NCBI RefSeq assembly: GCF_017874235.1
Contig: NZ_JAGGLC010000003.1
Span: forward strand, 248,001 to 312,000
Origin: Halolamina salifodinae
GTDB lineage: Archaea > Halobacteriota > Halobacteria > Halobacteriales > Haloferacaceae
Reading direction: 5' to 3'
Length of the DNA stretch: 64,000 nt
How positions within the stretch are numbered: position 1 is the first letter of the stretch; each line of letters begins with the position of its first letter. Below the pieces are notes generated by a model, which saw nothing but the letters and a program-made list of their open reading frames with translations, was not told the DNA's origin and did not search any database. Below, one piece after another: positions 17,790-25,860 of the stretch. The position numbers and the translations under genes are program-made.

Positions 17790-19427
17790 ATGTCCCCCGA
17801 GGTAGCCGCCGTTCGCGAGGATTTTCCCGTTCTCGACCGAACTGTCGATGGCCAGCCGCTGACCTACCTCGACAACGCCGCGACGACCCAGACCCCGCGA
17901 CAGGTGTACGAGACCTTCGAGGCGTTCTACGCCGGCTACAACGCCAACGTCCACCGCGGGATCCACACGCTGAGCCACGAGGCGTCGCTGGCCTACGAGG
18001 CGGCCCACGACCGCGTCGCGGAGTTCGTCGGCGCCAGCGGCGGCCGCGAGGAGATGGTGTTCACCCGCAACACTACCGAGAGCATCAACCTCGTGGCCCA
18101 CGGCCTCGCGCTGCCCGAGTTCGGTCCGGGCGACGCCATCGTCACCACGGAGATGGAGCACCACGCTTCGCTGGTCACCTGGCAGCAGGTGGCCAAGCGC
18201 ACCGGTGCGGAACTACGGTTCGTCGAAGTCACCGACGATGGCCACGTCGACCTCGACCACGCGAAATCACTGATCGACGACGACGTGGAGCTGGTGTCGA
18301 TCCCGCACGTCTCGAACGTGCTGGGGACGATCAACCCCGTTCGGGCGTTTGCGGACCTCGCCCACGACGCCGGCGCGGTGCTGCTGGTCGACGGCGCCCA
18401 GTCGGCGCCGACGCGGCCCGTCGATGTCGAGGCCATGGGCGCTGACTTCTTCGCCTTCTCGGGGCACAAGATGGCCGGCCCGACGGGCATCGGCGGTCTC
18501 TACGGGCGGAAAGAGCTACTCGAGGGGATGGAGCCGTTCCTCTACGGCGGCGAGATGATCCAGCACGTGACGTTCGACCGCTCGACGTGGAACGGCCTGC
18601 CCTGGAAGTTCGAGGCCGGCACGCCCCCAATCGCGGAGGGTATCGCGCTCGCGGCCGCCGTCGACTACCTCGACGACCTCGGGATGGAGTGGGTGCGCGA
18701 GCACGAGAACCGCCTCGCGCAGTACGCGCTCGAGCGGCTGGAGGCCCGCGACGACGTGGAGACGTACGGCCCGGGTCCGGGCGAGGAACGAACGGGGCTG
18801 GTGAGCTTCAACGTCGACGGCGTCCACGGCCACGACCTCTCCTCGATCCTGAACGACCGGGGGATCGCGGTCCGCGCGGGCGACCACTGCACTCAGCCAC
18901 TCCACGACCGCATGGACGTGCCCGGGTCCGTGCGCGCGTCGTTCTACGTGTACAACACCACCGAGGAGGTCGACCGCCTGCTCGACGCCATCGACGACGC
19001 CGGGGCCAAACTCGACGCCTACCTCTCTTCCGACCGGTACAGCGAGCGCCTATACGACCACCACCGCAACCCCCGGAACGGGGGTAGCCTCACGAACCCC
19101 TCGCTGGTGAAGTCCTCCGAGGAGACATCCTGCGGCGACGAAGGTGAGTTCCACGTCGAGATTGCCGGGGACGGCACCATCGAGCGCCTCGCGTTCGAGA
19201 GCCGGTCCTGCGCGGTGAGTCGCGCCGTCGCGAGCCTCATCACCGAGTATCTGGAGGGGCGGACGGTCGCCGAGGCCGCCGAGATGGAGGGCGAGGTAGT
19301 GTCGATGCTCGACGGGCAGTTCCCAGACCTCCGCAAGGAGTGCGTCGTCGGCCCGGAGGACGTGATCCGGGAGGCCGCACGGGAGTATCTGGATGGGGAG
19401 GTCGGCGAGGCGGTCTCGACGGCGTAG
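17790..19427 (+). CDS. sufS: SufS cysteine desulfurase fused to a SufU/IscU-like scaffold domain
   Basis: A 545-residue fusion. Residues 1-410 are a group II cysteine desulfurase: LTYLDNAATTQTP, the PLP lysine in SGHKMAGPTG (about 227) and the persulfide cysteine in RAGDHCTQPL (about 367). Residues about 415-545 are a SufU/IscU-like domain: LYDHHRNPRNGG and three cysteines in SCGDE, SCAVS and ECVVGP, the usual scaffold ligands. The fusion would couple sulfur extraction from cysteine with Fe-S assembly or sulfur relay. CTTTAACA (17758-17765) is the TATA-like box of a leaderless start. Confidence 0.92.
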   Translation: MSPEVAAVREDFPVLDRTVDGQPLTYLDNAATTQTPRQVYETFEAFYAGYNANVHRGIHTLSHEASLAYEAAHDRVAEFVGASGGREEMVFTRNTTESINLVAHGLALPEFGPGDAIVTTEMEHHASLVTWQQVAKRTGAELRFVEVTDDGHVDLDHAKSLIDDDVELVSIPHVSNVLGTINPVRAFADLAHDAGAVLLVDGAQSAPTRPVDVEAMGADFFAFSGHKMAGPTGIGGLYGRKELLEGMEPFLYGGEMIQHVTFDRSTWNGLPWKFEAGTPPIAEGIALAAAVDYLDDLGMEWVREHENRLAQYALERLEARDDVETYGPGPGEERTGLVSFNVDGVHGHDLSSILNDRGIAVRAGDHCTQPLHDRMDVPGSVRASFYVYNTTEEVDRLLDAIDDAGAKLDAYLSSDRYSERLYDHHRNPRNGGSLTNPSLVKSSEETSCGDEGEFHVEIAGDGTIERLAFESRSCAVSRAVASLITEYLEGRTVAEAAEMEGEVVSMLDGQFPDLRKECVVGPEDVIREAAREYLDGEVGEAVSTA

Positions 19428-19541
19428 CCTGCGGCATCTCGTCGCGCCTCGGTCCGGGGTCTGGCGCTCATTCCTTTGGCTAACTTGACATATCTCCGTA
19501 ACGTTATGCCGTTCCGGGTTCACGGATAAGGGGAACACCGG

Positions 19542-20681
19542 ATGGAGCACACCGGCGACGCGATCCGCGTTCTGCACGTCGACGACGATCCGGCGTTCGC
19601 GGATCTCACCGTGAGGTTCCTCGAACGCGAGAACGAGCGCTTCGAGGTCACGACGGCGAGAAGCGCCAGCGCCGGCCTCGAACGCCTCGTCGCCGAGCGG
19701 TTCGACTGCGTGGTCTCGGACCACGATATGCCCAGGACGACGGGTATCGAGTTCTTGGAAACGGTCCGGGCCGAGCAGCCAGGTCTCCCCTTCATCCTCT
19801 TCACTGGGAAGGGGAGTGAGGAAGTCGCCAGCGAGGCGATCTCCCGCGGCGTCACCGACTACCTCCAGAAGGCGCGGGGAACTGAACACTACGCGATCCT
19901 CGCCAACCGGATCGGCAACGCCGTCGGGAGCTACCGGGCCGAGCGCATGGTCGAGCGGACCCGCTCGCAGTTCGAAGCCATCGCGGAACACACGCTGGAC
20001 GCCATCGTGACTATCGACGCCGACAGCCGCGTCCGGTTCGCGAACCCGGCCGTCGAGGACCTGTTCGGCTACGCGCCCGATGAACTCGAGGGAGAGCCGT
20101 TGCTGGCGATCATGTCGGAGCGCTACCACGCCTCGCATCTCTCGGCAATCGACCGATACGTCGACACCGACGAGCGGACTATCGGCTGGTCGAACGTGGA
20201 GTTCCCGGCGAAACACCGTGATGGGACGGAGGTCCCGGTCTCGATCTCCTTCGGGGAGTTCGAACACGACGGCGAGAAGCGGTTCATCGGCATCATGCGG
20301 GAGGTCTCCGGCACGCCACAGTACGGCGGGCAGGACCCCGCGTTCCTCGAGGCGTTGGTCGAGACCATCGGTGTCGGCGTCGCCGCATACGACGAGAGCG
20401 GCACGCTTAGCTACGTGAACGAGCGGTTCGCCGAAAACCTCGGCACCGATAAGGAACACCTCGAGGGGACAGCGATCTGGGAGATCAACCCCGTTCTCGA
20501 CCGCGAGCAGTTCGATGCCTACTGGGCGTCGTTCGAACCCGGCGAGACCCGGACCGCGGAGACGACCCACTCCTTCGAGGGCACGGAACTCCCCGTCGAG
20601 GCGGTGACGACCTGTGCGGATATCGCCGGTCCCACGTACCACTTCGGAACCGTTCGGGACATCAGCGAGGACCTGGGCTAA
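19542..20681 (+). CDS. Response-regulator receiver/PAS protein, truncated
   Basis: A 379-residue signalling protein. The receiver domain (residues 8-125) holds the acidic pair HVDDDP, the phosphorylation site CVVSDHDMP and a lysine in LFTGKG. Two PAS domains follow (about 140-260 and 265-377). The gene ends at TAA just where a third PAS would start: the next codons, in frame, still read EERFRAFVEQSNGILTVL before becoming unrelated sequence. No histidine-kinase domain is present. It is best read as the N-terminal part of a longer haloarchaeal sensor whose 3' part has been lost. Confidence 0.8.
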   Translation: MEHTGDAIRVLHVDDDPAFADLTVRFLERENERFEVTTARSASAGLERLVAERFDCVVSDHDMPRTTGIEFLETVRAEQPGLPFILFTGKGSEEVASEAISRGVTDYLQKARGTEHYAILANRIGNAVGSYRAERMVERTRSQFEAIAEHTLDAIVTIDADSRVRFANPAVEDLFGYAPDELEGEPLLAIMSERYHASHLSAIDRYVDTDERTIGWSNVEFPAKHRDGTEVPVSISFGEFEHDGEKRFIGIMREVSGTPQYGGQDPAFLEALVETIGVGVAAYDESGTLSYVNERFAENLGTDKEHLEGTAIWEINPVLDREQFDAYWASFEPGETRTAETTHSFEGTELPVEAVTTCADIAGPTYHFGTVRDISEDLG

Positions 20682-20864
20682 GAGGAGCGCTTCCGGGCGT
20701 TCGTCGAGCAGTCCAACGGCATCCTCACCGTGCTCAACGGGTTTGGGGGTTTCAGCGGCGTTTGTGTGTGGGTTATTTTCTGGTCTAACAGCTGCTCAAA
20801 AGGCTGTACCATCCGATATTAGCCAATTCGAAAAGAAAGAAAAAATTCGCGTCGAACTGAACGG

Positions 20865-21320
20865 TTAGGCCGGGACGTCGATGGTCTTGTCCATGAGGAC
20901 CGACTCAGACGGTCCATGGATGACCCGGACACGGACTTCCCCGCCGGAATTCGATCCGACAGTGTCCGAGTTAAGCCCGTTGCCGTCAGTGAACGTCGCA
21001 CTGTCGCCAACGGTGAACTCGTCACTGGAACTGTACCCATCAGCATCACTGAAGTTGAATGAAGTGCTGCCGATATTGATCTGGAGGTCACTTACCGTCA
21101 TCCCGTCGCCACCGTCGTGGGAGATCGTGACCGAACTATTGTTGCCAGCATCAGCACTGAGCGTCGACTGTGGCGCCTGATTCAGGCTGTCGCCGAGACC
21201 GAGGACGAACGTGCCGATCACGGCCGCGAGAATCACGGTGATGGCGACCATCAGGATTACGCCTATGACAGGGCTAACGGCCCGATCATCGTCGGAAAAT
21301 CCGTTTTTATTATCTTTCAT
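20865..21320 (-). CDS. Archaeal type IV pilin
   Basis: A 151-residue pilin-like protein. It starts with a short charged leader (MKDNKNGFSDDDRAVSPVIG) followed by a hydrophobic helix, [20 protein letters not shown], the class III signal cut by prepilin peptidase PibD. The mature remainder is Ser/Gly/Asp-rich beta structure. It is the second of two tandem pilins sharing almost the same first 45 residues; subunits would assemble into adhesion pili. Confidence 0.88.
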   Translation of the reverse strand: MKDNKNGFSDDDRAVSPVIGVILMVAITVILAAVIGTFVLGLGDSLNQAPQSTLSADAGNNSSVTISHDGGDGMTVSDLQINIGSTSFNFSDADGYSSSDEFTVGDSATFTDGNGLNSDTVGSNSGGEVRVRVIHGPSESVLMDKTIDVPA

Positions 21321-21346
21321 TGGTGGTTTTGAATCTTAAACAGTAG

Positions 21347-21775
21347 TTACTGGACATCAACTTCCGTGTTGAGCAGGATCGACTGCGACGGGTCATGGAT
21401 AACCTTGACTGTATAGGTATTTTCACTACTAATGTTTCCGCCACTAACCGTTAGAGTCCCGCCAACAGAGAGTTCGCTATCGGTCCACCCACTGACACTA
21501 GTGGTCAGTTCGGAACCAGAGCTATTCGTGACGGTGATCGAAATATCGCTCTTGGGGAGGGGGTCGCCGCCGTTGTGGTTAATCGTAATGTTACCGCTAT
21601 CACTGCTTGCATCGAGCGTCGACTGTGGCGCCTGATTCAGGCTATCTCCGAGCCCCAGGACGAACGTCCCGATCACCGCTGCCAGAATCACGGTAATGGC
21701 GACCATCAGGATGACGCCAATAACCGGGCTTACGCCCCTTTCCTCGTCGAGTAACGCTTTGATCTGCTGTTTCAT
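21347..21775 (-). CDS. Archaeal type IV pilin (tandem paralogue)
   Basis: A 142-residue pilin-like protein with leader [20 protein letters not shown] and the same hydrophobic H-domain as the neighbouring pilin, down to [12 protein letters not shown]. The Ser/Thr-rich C-terminal domain differs. It lies 26 bases upstream of the second pilin in the same direction, so they are likely one transcript. The prepilin peptidase and assembly ATPase are not in this window. Confidence 0.88.
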   Translation of the reverse strand: MKQQIKALLDEERGVSPVIGVILMVAITVILAAVIGTFVLGLGDSLNQAPQSTLDASSDSGNITINHNGGDPLPKSDISITVTNSSGSELTTSVSGWTDSELSVGGTLTVSGGNISSENTYTVKVIHDPSQSILLNTEVDVQ

Positions 21776-22390
21776 GTATAGCCTACGACACGGATCGTTC
21801 GCGAACGAAACCGCGTCTACTACTCAAAACTGAGCGGGGACCCATAAATACCGTGGCCAGATTATCAGTTGCGAGAGTGACGCCCTCCGCCACTTTCAGG
21901 ATGATTGGCAGAAACCCGGCGCCGGTGTGGCCGCCACCGGATCTCCGCGTCGTAGGATTTGCCCCATGCTGGGGCTACTCAATCTGGGGGACCCAGAAGC
22001 ATAACCCCTCCGGCGTAGGGCTGGCCACTGATTATGGCCTCTCCGAATTATCCTTTTTCGCCTCGGCCTGCCTACCCCCAGTGACGGCTCCTCTGGAGCC
22101 ACCGCAGTCGTAGGAATGAGGTATCGCTCGGATCAATCCCGGCTCACAGGGTGGTTGATAGACGCGCATCGTCTCCCGGGGGCGTCGCCGGCCGGTTGCG
22201 ACAGTCACGCGTACGCCCGATCAAACACTAGAGCATCACGAGTTCCAACACCACTGCGAAGATACTTTTGAGGGGCGTCGACGCATGCCGGCGATGCTCT
22301 GCCCGCAAAGAGACCAGGAGGGCGTCTGAAAGCATGAGTTGAAAGTACCCTACTACTGAGTAGAAAGAGCCCCACTAACCGAGAATGCGT
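21776..22390. ncRNA. Noncoding stretch with several hairpins; possible structured RNA
   Basis: No convincing gene in about 600 bases. Perfect or near-perfect hairpins occur at 21922-21940 (CCGGTG/CACCGG), 21961-21975 (GCCCC/GGGGC), 21984-21996 (CTGGG/CCCAG) and 22086-22100 (GGCTCC/GGAGCC). A GTCGTAGGA sequence appears near both 21950 and 22108. Short open frames exist on both strands but look like shadow. The right part (22110-22390) holds nothing I can name. Orientation and transcript ends are unknown. Confidence 0.3.
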
Positions 22391-22624
22391 GTGGACTCGC
22401 GGGGGTCTCGCGAGCGAAGCCGAAGGCTGAGCGAGTGAGGCCTAGCGAGTCCACGACTGGAGGGAACGAAGTGACCGAAAGGAGTGGACTCGCGGGGATG
22501 TTGAACCAGAGCCAGACGTGCTCGCTTCGCTGCGCGCGACTGGTAGGGTTCAAATCCCCGCTCGTGACAGTTTTGCGCCGCTCGCGACCGTTGCTCGCGA
22601 CGCAAAAACATGGACTCGCGGGGG
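22391..22624. repeat. Cluster of tRNA-3'-end fragments (att scars)
   Basis: Copies of the tRNA-Ala 3'-end sequence recur here: GTGGACTCGCGGGG at 22391-22404, an inverted GCGAGTCCAC at 22445-22454, the 18-base copy at 22482-22499, an inverted GGGTTCAAATCCCCGC at 22546-22561 (same 16 bases as the T-arm of tRNA-Ala at 56313-56328) and TGGACTCGCGGGG at 22611-22623. This looks like the debris of repeated integration at this tRNA target. Confidence 0.7.
22482..22499. repeat. Left attachment site (attL), 18-base direct repeat
   Basis: GAGTGGACTCGCGGGGAT is identical to 56303-56320, the 3' end of tRNA-Ala(GGC). It is the longest copy in the att cluster and lies about 200 bases from the integrase gene, so it is taken as the left boundary. 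The 22611 copy is shorter but closer to the integrase and cannot be ruled out. Confidence 0.7.
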
Positions 22625-22703
22625 TCGGCACCCTTTCGGGGATGCTGACTGTCCCGGGGGAGTCCCGATGCGATGCGCTCTTCTTCTGGACTGGTGTTGT
22701 GAA

Positions 22704-23732
22704 TCATACGTCGGGAACGAACTCGCGGCGGATCTCCATCCGCTCGCGTGAGGTTGTCTCGTCGTAATGACGCTCGAGAACGTCCTGAGTGACGTTCATC
22801 CTGTCAGAAACCACGTCCCGCGGCGCTCCTTCGCGGAGATGTTTGGTAATGGATCCGCGACGGATGCCGTGGGGCGATCGTGACGACGGGCAATCGGGCC
22901 GATTATCCTTCCGACGCCACTCGCAGGTCGTCGGGTCTTCGTCGTGTGGGCACTCGCCGATCTCGCACGGGAGCGTCCACTTGTAGCAGATGCGCCGGAT
23001 CGGCGACTCGGTCAGCCGGCCCTGCGCGCTGGTGATCAACGGCCGGCGCCCGTAGTCGTCGACCACGTCGTGGCGGTTGTTCTCGATGTAGGCCTCGAGC
23101 ATCTCGACGTGGTACTCGCCGACTGCGATCGAGCGCTCAGCCGCGTGCTTGTTCTTCAACGGCGTCTCGGACTCCGGCCGGTGGCAGAGATCGAGGCATT
23201 TCGCATCGAAGTCGAAGTCGTCGACGTCCAGGGCTCGAAGCGACCCGAGACGCATCCCCGTGTGCCACAGCAGCGAGAGGATGACGTGCGGGCGCGATGC
23301 GTAGCGGAACCGGTCGAGATGATCCAGGATCTCATGAGCCCGGTCCTCGTCGAGCATGACGTCCTTCGAGATCTCTTCGTCCTCGAGTTCGGGGATCAGC
23401 ACGCGCTCGCGCATCCCCTGCTCGACGCCGTCGATGCTCGCGCAGAACTCCAGGAACTTCCGGAGCGTCTGGAGGTTCCCGTTCAGCGTGACCTTCGAGA
23501 TCTCCGAATAGCGCTCGCCGTCACCGTTCCGGCGCCAGACTCGGTACTTGTGGAGGTCGCGACCGGTCAGCGCGTTCAGGTTCTCGATGCCCTCCTCTTC
23601 GCAGAAGGAGACGAACGAGCGCAGCCGGTAGCGGTGGTTCTCCAAGGTCTTCGCACTTAGCTCCGGCTCGCGATGATCCAGGTAGAGCTCCATCGCCTCC
23701 GCCGGGCCGATCGGCTCGAGGTCGTCGCTCAC
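22704..23732 (-). CDS. Tyrosine recombinase (integrase)
   Basis: A 342-residue XerC/D-type integrase. It has an N-terminal SAM-like DNA-binding domain (LSAKTLENHRYRLRSFVSFC) and a catalytic domain with the first arginine in HTGMRLGSLRAL, the HxxR box in SPHGIRRGSI and the tyrosine in LERHYDE. A cysteine-rich insert (CEIGECPHDEDPTTCEW) before HxxR suggests a zinc site. The start is GTG, overlapping the TFB-like gene by four bases, so the integrase is the last cistron of the operon that begins with the PadR-type regulator. It should integrate and excise the element at tRNA-Ala. Confidence 0.92.
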   Translation of the reverse strand: MSDDLEPIGPAEAMELYLDHREPELSAKTLENHRYRLRSFVSFCEEEGIENLNALTGRDLHKYRVWRRNGDGERYSEISKVTLNGNLQTLRKFLEFCASIDGVEQGMRERVLIPELEDEEISKDVMLDEDRAHEILDHLDRFRYASRPHVILSLLWHTGMRLGSLRALDVDDFDFDAKCLDLCHRPESETPLKNKHAAERSIAVGEYHVEMLEAYIENNRHDVVDDYGRRPLITSAQGRLTESPIRRICYKWTLPCEIGECPHDEDPTTCEWRRKDNRPDCPSSRSPHGIRRGSITKHLREGAPRDVVSDRMNVTQDVLERHYDETTSRERMEIRREFVPDV

Positions 23733-24178
23733 TGCGATCCCTCCTGCCGGAAGGGGTTACGCAGGAACCCCGACACGAGCCGGCTGTCTCGGCTTTCGCC
23801 GTCGCCTGGATCATCGTTCTCGGGCGACCGACGGCTCCCTGCGCGGCTGAGCGGGATGCCCTCGGCCTCGGCGATCGCGTGGTAGCTGTTCCGGATAGCG
23901 ACCGTCGAGACGCCGGTCGCCGCGGCGACTGTGCTCTGGTTCCGCTTCGCGTTGTGGATCAGGCAGGCGAGGTAGATCGACCCGGCCGCGAGCGACGACG
24001 GCGACGGGTCGAAGTCCTCGAGGGGCTCCTCGAGACCGTACTGAGTCGCGAGCCGCTGAACGTCCTCCCAGAGGTCGGATCCCTCGCTGATATCGAGGTC
24101 ACGCATCGCCTCCTCGGCGTGCTCCGGCGCCGTCTTCCAAGGGATCTGATCGACATCGGCGGTAGGTGTGTCACCCAT
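23729..24178 (-). CDS. TFB-like (TFIIB cyclin-fold) protein
   Basis: A 149-residue protein whose centre (PSSLAAGSIYLACLIHN, then QSTVAAATGVSTVAIRNSY) follows the second cyclin repeat of archaeal transcription factor B, including its helix-turn-helix. The N-terminal zinc ribbon, B-finger and first cyclin repeat of a full TFB are absent. It may redirect promoter choice or act as a simple DNA-binding protein. It overlaps both neighbours within the integrase operon. Confidence 0.75.
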   Translation of the reverse strand: MGDTPTADVDQIPWKTAPEHAEEAMRDLDISEGSDLWEDVQRLATQYGLEEPLEDFDPSPSSLAAGSIYLACLIHNAKRNQSTVAAATGVSTVAIRNSYHAIAEAEGIPLSRAGSRRSPENDDPGDGESRDSRLVSGFLRNPFRQEGSQ

Positions 24179-24476
24179 CTGCCCACACCTCCTCCAGTAT
24201 CTCGCCGTCTCTCCAGACCTTCGCGAGACCTACAACGGCCCCTTTCTCGTACTCTACTGTGTCGAATCGCTCATCGGCCCGGTCCGATAGGTCCCACAGC
24301 GCATCCCTGTGCCACTTTTCAAACCCCCACCGTGGATGCGGGATGTATGGGCCTGTAGCGTGCGCCCGCCATTGCAGAGTTCCGTCGCTAACCGGGGTGA
24401 GTTTCACCCGGACATTCGGTTCCCAGTCTCCGGTGTGTTCGACAGCCACCGTAGACTCCGCGTCGGAGTCAGGCAC
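24171..24476 (-). CDS. Hypothetical protein of the integrase operon
   Basis: A 101-residue protein with a beta-rich half (PNVRVKLTPVSDGTLQWRAH) and aromatic segments (PRWGFEKWHRDALWDL). No domain recognised. It overlaps the genes on both sides by eight bases, so it is a genuine operon member. Confidence 0.6.
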   Translation of the reverse strand: MPDSDAESTVAVEHTGDWEPNVRVKLTPVSDGTLQWRAHATGPYIPHPRWGFEKWHRDALWDLSDRADERFDTVEYEKGAVVGLAKVWRDGEILEEVWADG

Positions 24477-24822
24477 CGTCCGACACCTCCGAAAGAGCGT
24501 CTTCTACTGCTTCCTGAGCATCCGGGTTCTCAACTGGACCCATCGACATCCACCATGCCGTGAACGAGATGTGGTGGCGCTCGCAGAGACCGCGGCTAAC
24601 TGTTTCACCAGTCTCCAGCTCCTCGAACTCTGCGGCGTAATCGGCCTCGGCTGGACAGAGGGAACATTGTTCGACAGCGCTCTCGGATTCCTCATCCTCG
24701 TCCGTGTTTCCGGACTTCCGCAGGTAGCTACGGAGATGGGACTTAGCGTCTTCAATGCGGGAGGCCTTCAGCAGCCGGAGCGCACGACGAACGTGGTCCT
24801 CTGGAGAACGACGGTCGCTCAC
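24469..24822 (-). CDS. Hypothetical zinc-binding protein
   Basis: A 117-residue protein with a helical basic N-terminus (RRALRLLKASRIEDAKSHLR) and a likely zinc site formed by CSLCPAEAD and GLCERHHISF, a CxxC...CxxHH spacing like a treble-clef or HNH-type knuckle. No catalytic residues were identified. Operon member with four- and eight-base overlaps. Confidence 0.6.
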   Translation of the reverse strand: MSDRRSPEDHVRRALRLLKASRIEDAKSHLRSYLRKSGNTDEDEESESAVEQCSLCPAEADYAAEFEELETGETVSRGLCERHHISFTAWWMSMGPVENPDAQEAVEDALSEVSDGA

Positions 24823-25412
24823 GTCGACTCACCCCCGAGCATGGCATCACGGGCCTGCTTCACGCGCTCGAACTCCGCGGTGTCGCCGCCCTGATCAGGG
24901 TGCGCCGACTCCATCTTCTGCCGGAACGCCGCCTTCACCACCTCATCTCCGGCGTCCGGAGCGACCTCGAGGACCTCGTGCGGCGGCGCCGTCGCGACCA
25001 CGGTCTCCTCGTCGCCGGAGGGTAGACGCGCGGCCGCGAACTCGGAGTCGCCAGTCTGCACGGGGCGCTGCGACCGCATCCGGGTTTCATTAACCCAGAG
25101 GTAGATCGAGCGGGCGTTATCCCGGAGGTCGGAGTAGTGATCGCAGGCGACGGCGAACTGCTGGCCGTCGTCGCTCCATCGCAGCACGAATCCCGGATCG
25201 TCCGGGTTGGCGCTGTGCTTGGGGAGGCCGTTCGAACGGACGTGCGAGCCGCCCGATCCCGTCGACGCACGGTAATCGTCGACGCCCATCCTGCCCATCT
25301 CGGTCGCGATGGCTTGGCAGGTCTCCGCGAGCGTCGCGCCGAACTTCGTCGTTCGCTCTCGATCGGCCGGTGGCGTCCGCGGACAGCCGGCGGGCCACTC
25401 GATCTCGCTCAT
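24819..25412 (-). CDS. J-domain (DnaJ-like) protein
   Basis: A 197-residue protein. The C-terminal 50 residues form a J domain: HEVLEVAPDAGDEVVKAAFR, then the invariant HPD in MESAHPDQGGDT and FERVKQARDAML. The N-terminal 140 residues are of unknown function. J domains recruit and stimulate DnaK-type chaperones; on a mobile element this may redirect the host Hsp70 to replication or assembly complexes (inference). It overlaps both neighbours by four bases. Confidence 0.8.
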   Translation of the reverse strand: MSEIEWPAGCPRTPPADRERTTKFGATLAETCQAIATEMGRMGVDDYRASTGSGGSHVRSNGLPKHSANPDDPGFVLRWSDDGQQFAVACDHYSDLRDNARSIYLWVNETRMRSQRPVQTGDSEFAAARLPSGDEETVVATAPPHEVLEVAPDAGDEVVKAAFRQKMESAHPDQGGDTAEFERVKQARDAMLGGEST

Positions 25413-25534
25413 CGGTCACCTCCGTCGAACTCAGTCAGATGGCGCTGCCGGATGTCCATGCGGGCCTCCGCGGTGCGACGCTCGCCGACCGCCTCGAGCC
25501 TCGCGAGTTCGGCGTCGGTGTAAGCGCTCGCCAT
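25409..25534 (-). CDS. Small hypothetical protein (41 aa)
   Basis: A 41-residue acidic helical peptide (MASAYTDAELARLEAVGER). Its start shares a base with the preceding stop and its end overlaps the J-domain gene by ATGA. The tight coupling on both sides makes it a real gene despite its size. No function recognised. Confidence 0.6.
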   Translation of the reverse strand: MASAYTDAELARLEAVGERRTAEARMDIRQRHLTEFDGGDR

Positions 25535-25860
25535 CAGGCGTCACCTCCTTCAGACTCTTCGACAAGGTCATGCCACCAATCGAACTTGCTGTAGGCCGTC
25601 TCGACGAACTGGGCGACCTCGTTCGGAAGCTCTCGTCCATCGACCTTCCGGAGCGCGTCGCGCGCATCTGCGATATGTTCGTACTGTTCGCGGGGAATCG
25701 ACTCCCCACCGTCGGTCACCAGCTTCGCACCGCCGTCGATGCGCCCGTCGTCGACGTTGTGGCCGGTCTCCTCCTCGTGGGTCTCGACCGTCTCGTCGGC
25801 GTCGGCGTCGTCGACGAGCGCCTCGAACGGGCAGTCGCGGCAGACGACGTGGGTCGTCAT
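25534..25860 (-). CDS. Hypothetical protein with C2H2-like finger
   Basis: A 108-residue acidic protein. The N-terminus MTTHVVCRDCPFEALVDD with a later THEEETGH suggests a CxxC...H...H zinc finger. The rest is helical (REQYEHIADARDALRKVDG). It overlaps the PadR-type gene by four bases. Possibly a DNA- or protein-binding accessory factor. Confidence 0.65.
   Translation of the reverse strand: MTTHVVCRDCPFEALVDDADADETVETHEEETGHNVDDGRIDGGAKLVTDGGESIPREQYEHIADARDALRKVDGRELPNEVAQFVETAYSKFDWWHDLVEESEGGDA

Noticed and set aside
22546..22570. Complete second tRNA gene
   Set aside because: Only a T-arm-like 16-base piece is present; there is no matching 5' half upstream.
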